Assembly (NCBI GenBank): GCA_003550325.1
Contig: QKWP01002076.1
Span: forward strand, 4,591 to 68,590
Origin: Gigaspora rosea
Lineage: Eukaryota; Glomeromycota; Glomeromycetes; Diversisporales; Gigasporaceae
Length of the DNA stretch: 64,000 nt
Direction: 5' to 3'
Numbering within the stretch: the stretch's first letter is position 1; the number at the start of each line of letters is the position of its first letter. Position numbers and translations under genes: made by a program. A model generated the notes under the pieces. It saw nothing but the letters and a program-made list of their open reading frames with translations. It was not told the DNA's origin and did no database searches. Of the stretch, positions 35,970-47,221 are shown piece after piece.

Positions 35970-36941
35970 GTGTGATTATAAATTATTTAGAGGAAGAAAA
36001 CTTATTTCCTTTTAGATTCAAAGTTCAAATATAGATAAAACAAAATCAAATGAAATAATTCAAATAAAGATAAGCGACATTTAGAAATTCAACTCTTAGA
36101 TAGAGATGGCATTCATAATAAAGATGATGAAGATTTTGACTTAGCGATATGTAGTGCAGGTTTCTGGGCGCACAATAGATTTTTAACATTAGCAGGACAT
36201 TGTACATTCAATAGTCCATATATAGAACTATTTCATGATATATCTGTTGATTTTCTTTATTTAAAGATGAGCCACAATATTTAATCAGAAGAGTGTCAAA
36301 ATATAGTACCAGTACTATGGGGTATGATAAAGGTTATATTTTGAAAAAAAATGATATATTTAATGCTGTCTCAGCTATAAGAAATTCAGATGATCCTGAT
36401 TTTTCTGAATTACCTATTGTTGGTTATCTACTATAATTTACTATAGAAGCATCTCTTTGTAAATCTGGTTATACAAAACATGTCACTTGTGGGATTTAAC
36501 TCATTCCTAGGGATTCAAAGATTTGTAGAGGAAGGAATAATTTACACTAAATTTAATGTTTGGAAAGCAAACTTAGTTGGTTAAAAGGGTGACTCTGGTG
36601 GTCCTGTATTCAAATTTGTACTTGGAGAAGAAGGTGTTAGAATTGTGGTATGGAATTTCTGTTCATGAAGGAAATAATAAAACCACGTTTCACCTAACAG
36701 GTATAATCTTACTAAGGAATAATAGGTATTTAATGGATCTTATTACAGAACCATAGCAAACTTTATTAACTAAACAGCAAATAAAATAATAAATGAATTA
36801 TATTCAAAAATTGAGTATAATTGTTCTTCATCATTTTTCAAATTATATCATTTAAAATTGACTTATATTATTTACAAATTTAAAAATATTGTACATTATT
36901 ATATAATCAGTGAATCAGTGAAAATTTATTAGCAGTATAAT

Positions 36942-37425
36942 GACCTGCAGGTCATTAGCAGAGAGGTTATACTCTCAGATCTCCATTCGAGGTTGCCAGT
37001 TCAATTCTGCTTGGCAGTAATTTGAATTTGATAGTTAGAACCTGATTTGAAAATAACTGAAGTCACAAGACGTAGTGAGAAGTCACATATACTTTATGAA
37101 CTTGTGGCAGCATTTTCCATGTAATATAATATACCAACAGGGTAGGGAACTGAGGAAGATCAGCCATTCCTGCTGGAAGTATAATAATACGGTGCAAACC
37201 CACAGTTGGGCGGCGAAAGGCAAGCCAGTGGAAGCCTTGTTACAGTAACTTTCCAAGTGGCTGAAGCTCTATTGACGAGAACTAAACACTGTGAGGGAAG
37301 GGACCCAGGAGTCATTTGGGCAGCATAAGTCAAGCCAGATAGCTTATCTGAGATGGGTACATAGTAGAGGTAGCTCAAACGGAGGGTTGCATAACAAGAG
37401 CTTTGGTTTAAGTTTAATAAAAAAA
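36942..37425 (+). mobile_element. tRNA-derived SINE with 14-bp target duplication
   Basis: The head resembles a tRNA. A box A-like TTAGCAGAGAGGTTA is followed by an anticodon-arm-like CTCCATTCGAGG and a box B-like AGTTCAATTCT, within about 75 bp (36945-37020). Then comes an unrelated body, less AT-rich than its flanks, with CCAGTGGAAGCC and GGGACCCAGGAGTCA. It ends in an A-rich tail (AATAAAAAAA). Flanks ATTAGCAGTATAAT (36928-36941) and ATTAGCAATATAAT (37426-37439) form a 14-bp direct repeat with one mismatch, the mark of LINE-mediated retroposition. A minus frame of 72 codons in the body is not supported. Confidence 0.78.
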
Positions 37426-37519
37426 ATTAGCAATATAATTTATATGCGCAGGTTATAGTTTTGTGCAGTTACGTAAATTTAAAGTTAAACAAACTAATAA
37501 AAATTATCTATTTTTAACA

Positions 37520-37690
37520 TTGACCACATAAAATGCAACCAAATTATCTTGTCACAATGGATTATTCTTTTGACAAGAGCACGCCTTAGTACTGCATTTG
37601 TTTTTTGGCATGGCAACAATTAGGTTGATTTTTAGAGCTATTTTCACTAGAGCAACCCTTTCTAAATTTGTTTTAGTCACATCATAACAA
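37520..37690 (-). pseudogene. Fragment with Cys-rich reading (possible transposon-protein tail)
   Basis: On the minus strand one frame reads VALVKIALKINLIVAMPKNK and continues as CSTKACSCQKNNPLCDKI. The spaced Cys pattern resembles the short Cys-rich tails of some transposon proteins in mycorrhizal fungi. The piece is short and isolated; the assignment is tentative. Confidence 0.25.
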
Positions 37691-37699
37691 TCCCATTTA

Positions 37700-38419
37700 T
37701 TACCAAATTTATTTTTCTCTAGTCAATGAAAGCTTCTATGATTCAATCAAAAGTTGCTTAATCCATTGTTTTTGTTTTATTTCTTCATATATACTTTACT
37801 GAAATTAGCATTTTTTTAATAGGTTTATGATAATTTAAGATAATATTAAAGTTATTAATATGATTTTTTTTATTATTTAAAGATTATTTATTATAAATTT
37901 AAGATTTAATATAAGAATAACAATAAAATTAAGGAAATTCTATTTTCACCCATGTCACAGTCACCCAATATATAATTTTATAGATTGGTTGGTTAGTCAT
38001 TAGTTTCAGTAATAGTAAATGAATTTTAACAATATTATATGAACTTATATAATATAAGATAGCTGTGCGATGTTGTTATGCAAAACCAGAAATATAGGTA
38101 TATACTGTATATGAAATTTAAAAGGCAACTTCATTGTGTCAGATCTGGAGGTGCAGATATAATTAGTTAACATATAAATGCCTGACAAGGAAATTCAAAT
38201 GCTTTATTATTGACAAAATGACGTATATAGTTTTATCAGGTCACATAAGTTTTATCAGTCAATATTAGTCACGCATAGTATTTTTTGTCATAACTTTATT
38301 ATAATTAATAAAACTAATTATATAACTTCACTGCAGTTTTATAAGACCAAAAATTTATTCTGTCAGTGCGATGGGTTGCACACTTACATGCTATTCATCT
38401 TATTTTTTTAAATTAGATC
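37700..38419. other. AT-rich gene-free stretch
   Basis: Nothing beyond AT-rich sequence is recognised here. Confidence 0.35.
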
Positions 38420-38655
38420 AGTAAGTTACTATAAAAAATTCTATTACAGAATCGTATGGCTGTTTTTATACTTTTTAAAACAATCTAATTCTGGTCAAAT
38501 TTGATGACTATCTGGCCCTTGGCTTATCAGTTTTAAACTGATAAACCAAGGGCCAAATGATTAGCAAATTTGTCAAAAAATAGATCGTTTTGAAAAGTAT
38601 ATCAAAAAAATTGGCCCATATGATTTATCAGAAATAGCATAGTAATCAGAGGAAA
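38420..38655. repeat. Near-perfect foldback with almost no loop
   Basis: The centre lies at about 38535/38536, where GGCTTATCAGTTTTAAACTGATAAACC turns over (the shortest core is TATCAGTTTTAAACTGATA). The inverted arms extend at high similarity for about 85 bp (to ATCGTATGGC on the left and GCCCATATGAT on the right) and more weakly to about 115 bp. No flanking duplication found. Confidence 0.8.
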
Positions 38656-38789
38656 TTTACTATTGTATTTGTTTTGTTTGAAATCTTAAGTTTCCCAAAG
38701 GAATTTCTACTAAGTAAACATTTTTTTTAAATTAAATAAAAGTTGCAGAGAAAAAAGTTTGGTCATAATAGCAGTTAAATCATTAAAAT

Positions 38790-39135
38790 CATCCTAGTAG
38801 AATATGAGATATAAGCATTTTTGTTTTTGTGAATATATAGTGTAATCAAAAAGTAAACACATGGTCTGCCATCAATAGAAATCAAGCAGATTAATATTTT
38901 GAAAAATTTATGCCTAGTGATTTTTGAACATTTAGTAGTTAAAAGAAAGGTTAGGCCTTAAGCATTCTTTTGATTACTAAATAAGTTATTAGCTTTGAAA
39001 TTCATTGAGCTATGAGCTGTGAAAGTTAGACATTTATTTTTTTCAGAATATTAATCTGCCTGATTACTATTGATAGTAGCCCATATAATCACAAAGACAA
39101 AAATGCTTATAATATGTGATCTACTGTGTGATGAA
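38790..39135. mobile_element. Inverted-repeat element related to 45698-45896
   Basis: The left arm (38810-38935: ATATAAGCATTTTTGTTTTT, CATCAATAGAAATCAAGCAG, ATTAATATTTTGAAAAA) and right arm (39025-39120) are inverted copies of about 110 bp with several substitutions. The TCAATAGAAATCAAGCA block recurs in the ends of the 45698-45896 element. Boundaries approximate. Confidence 0.6.
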
Positions 39136-39176
39136 TAATAAAATCATGATAAATAATAAAACTTGTGATGAAACTT

Positions 39177-39255
39177 AGTGAAAATATATATATATATTTA
39201 TAAGAAAAAAATAAGTGAAAATATATATATATATTTATAAGAAAAAAATAAATAA
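39177..39255. repeat. Two-copy 36-37 bp tandem duplication
   Basis: AAGTGAAAATATATATATAT plus TTTATAAGAAAAAAATA occurs twice in direct succession with almost no differences, so the duplication is recent. Confidence 0.85.
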
Positions 39256-40253
39256 AAATTAAAGTGCTATTTTTTGTTTAGGAATTATTGAAAACTAGTT
39301 AGTACATAAACATCTTTTGGCATTATAAAGCTTCTGTTGCTAGAAAACCACTAAAACTATAGTTGTTAGATAAAGCCTTTTTTGCAAAATAATGAAAGAC
39401 AAACCTCTAAAAAAGATGAAATTTTGAACCCTTCTAATAAAAAACAAACCCCAAATTTGAAATAACGTTACCCCCTAGTGATCTCACTAAAAAAATCTAT
39501 GTTAATAATAAAACTTTATATATATTTTCTATTAAATAAAAAAGAATTAATCAATAAATAAACCTAGAACTTTATGTATCTAACATAAAAATAAATAAAT
39601 TATTACTAAGACTTATTATTTATATTTAATGCTCATAGTTTTAATAAGCCAACTACAATAATTATAAATATATAAATATATAAACTATTAACATTTCAAA
39701 TATTTAAATATAGAAAATTGTATATGGAGTAGAGTGTTCAGGATTATGTGAAAGCATAATATGTACATAATTTACCAAAATTTTGCATCATATATACTTC
39801 GCATAATTTAACAAAAAAAAGCACTCAAAACATGCAGCTAAAATATGATTGGTTGTTGAAAGATGTTAATTTCATTTGGCAATATTCAGCAATACTTAAT
39901 TTGTAATTTGAAGCAGAAAGTAAATTCCAATATAGAAAATGAATAATCTAAATTACAAGTATAGTTGAGGTAAAAAGTTTTAGCAAGTGTTCAAAAAATT
40001 CCAAAGAATAGAACTAATTGCAGTAATAAAAATCGCATAATTGATCATATAACTTTAAATTTATTTCGCATACATCACATAATCAATCTCAGTTTGCCCA
40101 CATACTTTACCTCATTGCTTTGTATAATTCTGGCACCTTAAAATAGAAACATGTCTTCATGGAGACCCATATATATAGCAGCCAATTATATTTAGAGTTA
40201 ATAAAATTTCTTTTGTATTTTTTATTAACAAAGTTAGAAATTTGTAGCTAATT
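39256..40253. other. AT-rich gene-free stretch
   Basis: No gene, RNA or clear repeat structure seen. Confidence 0.35.
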
Positions 40254-42480
40254 TTAATTGCCAAATAACACGTCATAAATATACAACACACTCTTTCTGA
40301 CGATCTCTCAAACCAACAATCACTGAATGGACCTGCAACCAAGTGTTTAGTTAGTATAGAAAATAATACACAAAACTTCTCTTGTAGCAACTAGGACTAG
40401 TAGTCTTAAACTTGATGAGTCTTTAGATTATTTGGGAACTGAAATAGAGTTAAAAAAGAACTCCCTTTGGGTTTTTGGCTCCCCAGTGGAAGTCTACAGA
40501 ACTATTGAACAAGTAGTTTGTAAATACCAGAAGTACATGTCAAGAACTTGTAGAAGCACTAGTGGAAGCAAGCTCCTGATTTTCTATACTATTCTATACT
40601 TGCAAACTCCATACTCTCTCTACGTTGGTTTTCTAGCCTCCCATATGGCTTTTTGCAAAATTTTTACCAAAAGTGGGAATTTCGGCATACTCTCTCCAAA
40701 AGATCAACATTGTTTACCTATTCCAAAATGGAAACTCAAATCACGAGAAGTCATGAGAAATCAAAACACAAGCTGCTGATGTGTTCATGTGTATCACAAT
40801 GATTAATGAACGTCTATGGAGGGTTTCTAGAAAAGTTTTGATTGGCATATCTCAACCTCTTAGTTTAGTTTTTTCTTATGGTTTTTACTTTAGATACAAT
40901 AATGAGATTTTAGTTAATATTGTGTAATTTTTATGAGCATAGTATAGGCTTTAATTATACTATTATCTAGATTTGTTTTTCTTCTCCCTTCTGTTTTTCT
41001 TTTTGTTGTTTTCTTTTCTTTCTTTTGTTTTTTCTTTTTCCCTTTTTTACTTCCTTTTTGTATTTGTTTTCTATTTTGTCTGTTTTTACTTTCACCCTTT
41101 TTCATGTCCTTTGTGAAGAAGGAAAAATTTAAAGAAAAGAAAAAAATGATCTTGATATGGTATACAACGCCTGTGTTAGTGATAGTTGGGCGTACATTGT
41201 ACGAAAGTTCAAGCAAGTTCGGGCTCTGACTTGAGATGAAAGGTTGTTATGGCGGATCGCTTTGGGTACCTAGTACTTGGAGGGTTTCTTTTTGATAGAG
41301 TTTTAAAAGTAATTAGTAGCAGCATTGTATTACCCTTTCTCAAATAATAAAAAAAAAGCAAAATCATTGAACATAAAAAATTAATTGCCCAATAATACAA
41401 CTCTTTTTGATGATCCCTCAAACCAACAATCACCAAATGAACCTGCAACTAAGTGTTTAGTTAGTATAGAAAATAATACGCAAAACTTCTCTTGTAGCAA
41501 CTAGGACTAGTAGTCTTAAGCTTGATGAGACTTCAGACTTTTTGGAGAACTAAAATAGAGTTAAAAAAGAACTCTCTTTGGGTTTTTGGCTCCTAGTGGA
41601 AGTCTACAAAACTATTGAACAAGTAGTTGGTAAATACTAGAAGTATATGTCAAGAAGTTGTAGAAGCATTAGTAGAAACAAGCCCTGGTTTTCATACTAT
41701 TCTATACTTTGCAAACTTCTATACTTATTTACTTTGGTTTCTTAGCCTTGGATACAGTTTTTCGCAAAATTTTACCAAAAGTAGGAATTTCAGTGTACCC
41801 CCTCCAAAAGATTGACATTGTTTACCCATTCCAAAATGGAAATTCAAGTTACAAGAAGTCATGAGAGATCACAACACAGCTGCCAACATGTTCATGTATA
41901 TAGCAATGATTGATGGACGTCTATAAAGGGACCTTCTAAAATTTTTGATTAGCATATTTCGACCTCTTAGTATAGTTTTTCTTTATAGTTTTTTACTTTA
42001 GATACAGTACTGAGATCTTAGTTAATACTGTATAATTTTTATGAGCATAGTATAGGCTTCAATTATACTATTATCTAGATTGTTTTTCCTTTCTCTTTTG
42101 TTTTTTCTTTTTGTTATTTTCTTTTCTTTTCTTTTGTTTTTTTCCTTTTTATATCTTCCTTTTATACTTATTTCTATTTGTCTGTTTTTACTTACCCCCT
42201 TTTCATGCCCTTTGTGAAGAAGAATAAATTTAAAGGAAAGAAAAAAACAATCCTAGTATGACATACAACACCAGTATCAGTGATAGTTGGGGTATGTTGT
42301 ACAAAAGTTTGAGCAAGTTCAGGCTCTGACCTGAGACAAAATGTTGTTATAGCAGATTGCTTTGGGTACTTAGTACTTGGAGAGTTTTTTTTTAATAGAG
42401 CTTTGTAAGTAACCAGTAGTAGCATTGTATTACTTATTCTCAAATAATAAAAAGAAGCAGGATCGTTGAATCATAGAAAA
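40254..42480. repeat. Tandem duplication of a 1.1-kb repeat
   Basis: Copy 1 (40254-41387) and copy 2 (41388-42480) are colinear over their whole length, with many substitutions. Landmarks in both are TCAAACCAACAATCAC, ACTTCTCTTGTAGCAACTAG, GTACATGTCAAGAA, CCAAAAG...ATTTC and a long pyrimidine tract (40970-41095; 42065-42180). The junction phrase TTAATTG(C/A)CCAATAATA is found at the start of each copy and once more at the right end. Frames in it (for example 40432-40779 plus, 40914-41216 minus) are not shared intact by both copies and carry no domain. Origin unknown. Confidence 0.78.
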
Positions 42481-42592
42481 ATTAATTGACCAATAATAAG
42501 CAATGTATTCTATAGTTAGATGGTCAATATTGATTGGTTATTCATATAAAGGGTCTATATGAAAACATATCTCTATAAAATAATACTCTTTA

Positions 42593-43414
42593 ATGGGTAT
42601 CCATTTGGCCATTGTACTAAATTTAGTACATTTTAAAAAATTAATTTTGAATTAATTATTTAACTAAATTTAATCAAATTTTGCCAAAATATATTTGAAT
42701 ATTAGAGCTATCGTTTTGTACAATTTTAGCAATATTTATTAATAAAAATTTTGCATAGCTTACTCTTAAACTTGCTGTATTGGTCTAAAAATTTGCGTAC
42801 TAAATTTAGTACAGTATTAAAAAAATCGTAGTATACAAAAACTTGTAATAAAATTAAAAAAAAATACATTTTTAGATTGATTTGAATCCAATCTTGATTT
42901 TGGCTTGATTAAAAAAAAATAAATAATAATTTTTTTAAATAGCTTAAATAAACCTGTTTTACAGTAATACACATCTAAAAATGGTTAGTCTTTTTATATA
43001 TTTCATATAGTAAAACATAGTAAAAACATAGTAAAAATTAGTAAACTTAAATTTCTTATAACTTCTTATATACTGAACTAATTTTAATGAATTTAGTATC
43101 ATTAGAATCAGAAAAATTAGCTCTACAAATTGATTAAAAAATTAACAAAATTTTATTAATTAAATTTTTTGTTATTTATAATTTAGTATTTTTAGCTGCA
43201 CTTTTAGAACCAATTTTTCTTTTAAAAATATTAATATAAAATTTGATAAGTAAGTTGATTTTTAAATATACCAAAATAAAACATAAATATAGAATTATAT
43301 ATTAAATAAATTTAATTTAAAGTTATTAATACCAATTTTTCAAAATTTAACTTTTTAGTACTGTACTAAATTTAGTACAATGTACTAAATTTAGTACAGC
43401 AAACGGATACCCAT
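42593..43414. mobile_element. TIR element with TA flanks and a repeated 16-bp palindrome
   Basis: The ends ATGGGTATCCATTTGG and, inverted, ATGGGTATCCGTTTGC are flanked by TA (42591-42592, 43415-43416). The perfect palindrome GTACTAAATTTAGTAC occurs four times, at 42614-42629, 42797-42812, 43363-43378 and 43382-43397, near the two ends. No transposase frame; the interior is AT-rich. TA flanks suggest a Tc1/mariner-type mobiliser. Confidence 0.78.
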
Positions 43415-43614
43415 TAAATATTTAAAAATAAAATATATACATACTGGCAATCTATATTAATAGTAAAAGACAAACTTTGTTTGCCTTATTATATATATCT
43501 ACCTATTATTTGCTATTTTTTCTTTTTTATTAAACATATTTGATCTTATCTGACGAAGGTATTAATTACCTAATTAGTCTTATAAAAAAACTACAAATAA
43601 AAAAAAAGAAAATA

Positions 43615-44025
43615 ACTAATGTCCACCACAGGTAATTATCATCTGTAATTTAATTAAATAAATAAAAAAAAGAAAATAACTAATGTCTACCACAGGTAAT
43701 TATCACCTGTAATCTAATTAAATAAATAAAAATAACCAATTTTTATTATTAAATAAAAGTTAATTTTTTTAATATTAGGATAAAGATAAAGGCTAAAAAT
43801 TAGAATAGAGGTTTATATATAGTAAAATTTAGCAAGAAATTTGTTTTTGATAAAAAAAGGTGGTTTTATAGACAAGTTTTTAGGTTAGAAGCAATTTTAG
43901 AGAATTTAAAATTTTTTTGTTTTTGTTATACAAAAATTGATTTACATATTACATCTGATCCTGAATTTTAATTGGCAAAATTGACTACAGGTGATAATTA
44001 CCTGTGGTGTAAATTAGAAATATTC
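43615..44025. mobile_element. TIR element with a duplicated left end
   Basis: The right end inverted (ACACCACAGGTAATTATCAC) matches TACCACAGGTAATTATCACC near 43690. The left end is present twice in tandem: about 62 bp at 43615-43676 are repeated at 43677-43738. The interior has TAGTAAAATTTAGCAAGAAA as in 22350-22370 and the inverse CCAATTA...GATGTAATAT block (43940-43980). It belongs to the core-sharing group. Confidence 0.6.
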
Positions 44026-44149
44026 TAAAAAAAATACATTAGATTTACTATATAAGTGCAAAATAGTGTGCAGAGGTGTAATTTCAAATTTGTCTAAATT
44101 AAGCTTCCAAAATTCAAATTACGCCCTGCATGCTAAACCATTTAGCATT

Positions 44150-44540
44150 ACTATCTTAGCTAGTATTCCTACAAAAAATTGGCACCCTGTAATTTTAACC
44201 AATCAAAATTTAGAATCAGGTGTAATGTGATAGCCAAACAAATGTTTTCTAGATAAAAAAATTACATGTAAAATTAAAGCTAAGAAAACTGTATTATGAA
44301 TTAGAAAAATAGTAGCTATAGTATGGCTATAAGTATAATTTCATAAAGAACATTTTTAATTAGAGTGCAGTAGATGGTTTTCTAATAAAAATTTAGAGCT
44401 ACAGTATTTTGTTTTTTTTGTAAAAAGTGAGTTTGCTTTGATTTTTACATTACACATAATTTTAAAATTCAATTGGTTAAAAATACAGAAGGTGACCAAT
44501 TTTTTATGGGAAAGCTAGGGGGTGTTAGTGTCATTACCCT
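44150..44540. mobile_element. Core-sharing TIR element
   Basis: The left arm (TTAGCTAGTATTCCTACAAA, AAAAATTGGCACCCTGTAAT, ACCAATCAAAATTTAGAATC, GGTGTAATGTGAT) is mirrored by the right arm (44440-44525), giving inverted arms of about 90 bp. CATTTTTAATTAGAGTGCAG lies at 44347-44366. A CATTAC hexamer occurs outside both ends (about 44149 and 44536) as a possible degenerate target duplication. Closest relative here is 35455-35780. Confidence 0.65.
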
Positions 44541-44904
44541 AAAAAATTTCACTACTATTTGCTAGCCAATCAGATCTAAGAATATGTGCAATGTGAAGAA
44601 ACACAAAAAATCAAAAAAAAAATCTATTATAAATTAATATTTTACCTATGAACTATTTACTATGCTCTAATAAAAAGGTTTTCTTACAAGATTTGGTATT
44701 AAAAAATCACCTTTTAATCTAATTTAACAGTGAACCCTAATCCTAATTTAATTTAACTACAAAAATTTTTTAGCAAAATTTTTTAAGTTGGTGAAGCTAG
44801 GGTTTTACTGCATGTTATTTCATGTTTATATTGTAGCACTTAAGAAACATGCTATAAAAGTTTAAAAAGATATTTTAATATGTAATTTTTTATTTTTTAT
44901 AACA
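44541..44904. other. Degenerate core-repeat copy
   Basis: It includes GCCAATCAGATCTAAG and GTGCAATGTGAAG near 44568-44600 and AACCCTAATCCTAATTTAAT near 44735-44755, in the order seen in the core-sharing elements. It appears to be a decayed copy. No gene. Confidence 0.4.
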
Positions 44905-45240
44905 AATAGTAGTTTTGTCAATGGTTTTGTCAATGGTTTTGTCAAAATCATCAATAGTTTTGTCATTGTCAACGGTTTCATTTAGATTATCCTTTCGTCA
45001 ATTTAAAAATAGTTTCAGCAAGCATCGTTAGCATGAATCTGCATAATTAAGAAATCGTGCGCATGCATGAAACCCAACTCTAGTTTCGTCAATGGTTTGA
45101 CAATTATCTGTAGTTTCATCAATCATCTCTAGTTTCATCAATCATCTATAGTTTCTTCATTCGTCTATAATTTAGTTATTCATCTATTCATCTATAGTTC
45201 ATCATTTTGTCATTTGTCTATAGCTTAGTTATTCATCTGG
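44905..45240. repeat. Right-arm-type array of the family A element
   Basis: AGTTTTGTCAATGGTTTTGTC and AGTTTCATCAATCATCTATA units recur in two blocks (44905-45030 and 45070-45230), in the same orientation as the right arms of 1378-2567 and 34438-35969. AGCAAGCATCGTTA near 45016 resembles the family end. No left arm is visible nearby, so it is probably a partial copy. Confidence 0.55.
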
Positions 45241-45697
45241 GTTTCATTAGATGAAACCAGAGACAAAACTGTTCGATGACTCCAAAGGACAGCACCAACC
45301 AGAGCAAAATCCAAGATGACATTAGAGGACTAAAGCAAAAGCTGCAAAAAAAAAACAATGTAAAAAAAATAAAAATATATATGTAGAACCTAATTGTTAA
45401 TGGAGAGGAAATTCCTACTGGTTAAACGTAGTAATTCTCTAGAAATATATATAAATATACAGTTTAGCCTCCTCGATATACATAGTCACTCTTAATATAG
45501 TCATAAATTATAAAAAATTATATTTTTGGTTTTTATATTAATTATTATAAAACATAAAGATTAGCCTCTATATAGTCACTATCACCTAGTCACATAAAAT
45601 CAAAAGTTCATATTAAATTTGTAATATTAACGTTAAATAAATATTACTGATTGCAAAGTAAAGTATGCTATGTTTTAAATTTACGATCAACATATGA

Positions 45698-45896
45698 GGG
45701 TGAGTCAATAGGAATCAAGCAAATTTTTTATAATATAATTTTTTTTGAACTTTGAACAGAAATAACTTAACAAAAATTAATCAAATTTGATAAACTTTTT
45801 TTTTAAAATTAATTTGGTAATCTTATAGAATTAATTTTGATTTAAAGTTTTGAAAAAATTTACTAAAAAAATTTGCTTATTTCTATTGACTCACCC
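45698..45896. mobile_element. Short TIR element, GGGTGAGTCAATAG ends
   Basis: The ends GGGTGAGTCAATAGGAATCA and, inverted, GGGTGAGTCAATAGAAATAA are followed by AAGCAAATTTTTT on both sides. About 200 bp long, without coding capacity. No convincing target duplication. The TCAATAGAAATCAAGC block also occurs at 38880-38900 and, inverted, near 39065. Confidence 0.7.
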
Positions 45897-46816
45897 AAAT
45901 GTCAATTTCGAAGCAACATCAATTGAAAAATGACGAAGAAATACTTATTCAAAAATTTCTGTCGAAAGATTCTTAAATTTATGAGTGGAAAAACCAAAAC
46001 TTCATAATAATAAGAATTACGAAATTTCAGTTTTGTAAATATTGAGGTCCTTTATAAATGCCGATATTATCTACTCGCAGAACGTTTCAATAAAAATAAT
46101 ATTATGTAAAAATTGGTCATTTATAAATTAAAATTGTTTTTGTTTAGATTATTTTATTAATATTAAAAATTTTAAAAAGGGGTTTCTATTTATACTCGAT
46201 GGGTAAATTACCGATATATTAAAAAATTAAAAATCACTAATACAGTATCTTAAAATTTTATTTCAAACCTAATTTAAAGAATATAAGCAAAAATTTTTAG
46301 CTTTCAATTTTACATATAAATTTGTCTTTTCGAATACAAACTTTAAACCTAAATTTCAATGAAAATTTTTTATATTGCCATGTAATCCATGTCTGCATGT
46401 AACCTAACCTACGGGTAGCAAGTTTAAAATTTTTTTTAAAAAAATAATACTCCTTATTATTTTTTTTTTAATATTAAACCAACAACTTCAGCATCAGATA
46501 CCAACGGTGTTACCAACAGTTTTGGGAGAGTGTCTGCCAGGATAGATCGTTGTGTGAATTTAAACAAATGGGATACAAGATGATCACTGAGCATATAATC
46601 ACAAAGCTCAATAAAACATAATATGATAAAGCAGAAGATGAAATAACTTTGTTATGTAAGAGGATCAACTTAAGGCCAAAAACCTGAATATACAAGAATT
46701 GCGAATACATTGGGTTTATATACATGTCAGTTACTTAGAATCCCCGATATGTCTCAGGGTAAACTCCTAAATGTTGCATCTTTATTCATTACAATCTTTA
46801 TTACCATCAGCACCAA
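45897..46816. other. AT-rich gene-free stretch
   Basis: No supported gene; a minus frame at 46510-46725 is hydrophobic low-complexity sequence without a domain. Confidence 0.35.
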
Positions 46817-47215
46817 TTAAACTATTCTCTCGCATCTAAGATTCCCACTGAAAGAAAATTACACCTCATAAAGTATCATTCCTTCTAACACAAATGAAAC
46901 CTTCCTTACGCGCCTTTATCCAAATTAAGGTTTCCATCCTGAAATATTAATCTGCAAATCTCTTTTAATAATTCTTCATCGAGATAGCAAATCATCGATA
47001 ATAAATGAAAGCCTAATTGTTGAGGATGCTTAATATTGCTTATGGATCGAACCAATTCACCTTCATTCATCACAAAATGATTTAATTCGTAATATAATAG
47101 ATGTGTAGAAGGATAAATAAGGAAAAAAGGATAACTATACGTAGATAATAACAAGAAATAACTATATATGGTAATAAGACTATCGGAAGTATGATCAAAT
47201 GATAATTGTGTAAAG
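46817..47215 (-). CDS. Unrecognised gene fragment, two 3' exons
   Basis: On the minus strand a frame is open from about 47215 to 46910. It reads SFDHTSDSLITIYSYFLLL, later NHFVMNEGELVRSISNIKHP, QQLGFHLLSMICYLDEELLK and EICRLIFQDGNLNLDKGA. A GTAAGG donor at 46909 and a TTTCTTTCAG acceptor ending at 46848 bound a 62-bp intron. The last exon (46847-46817) adds GNLRCERIV and a stop. Splicing keeps the frame, which favours a real gene. The 5' side runs into the small MITE at 47222-47372, so the start is unknown; an ATG at MNEGELVRS is possible. No family recognised. Confidence 0.4.
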
Positions 47216-47221
47216 GATGAT

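Larger units (their letters stand above)
33917..36756 (+). pseudogene. Secreted streptogrisin-like serine protease (S1) pseudogene, split by a MITE
   Basis: The 5' part (33917-34437) starts with ATGAAAAAA and a decayed signal peptide (IFFSILFLTLQIYSVYSQF). PLANLW follows, then an open stretch from 34025: GVTESEVSKLLATEDNLVTV, LLNEKDFGGSYINVKANKTY. This looks like the pro-region of S1 proteases. The MITE 34438-35969 follows. After it the reading resumes (NYLEEENLFP), then DEDFDLAICSAGFWAHNRFL, LAGHCTF (catalytic His) and, in another frame, KGDSGGPVFKF (catalytic Ser), ending at MDLITEP and a stop at 36756. Removing the MITE and one copy of GTGTGATT makes NYAKNFGVIINYLEEENLFP continuous. Besides the insertion there are several frameshifts and in-frame stops. 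A secreted endopeptidase is inferred for the ancestor. Confidence 0.82.

Noticed and set aside
36945-37020. Functional tRNA gene
   Set aside because: No proper acceptor stem pairing, imperfect box B, and the stretch is the head of a 484-bp unit with its own A-tail and target duplication.
40432-40779. 115-codon plus frame in the 1.1-kb repeat
   Set aside because: The corresponding part of the second copy is broken, and no domain is recognisable.
40914-41216. Lysine-rich minus-strand frame
   Set aside because: It translates a pyrimidine tract; the tandem copy does not keep the frame.
40254-42480. Pair of long terminal repeats
   Set aside because: The two copies are directly adjacent with nothing between them, have no TG...CA borders, and no capsid or polymerase coding sequence is near.
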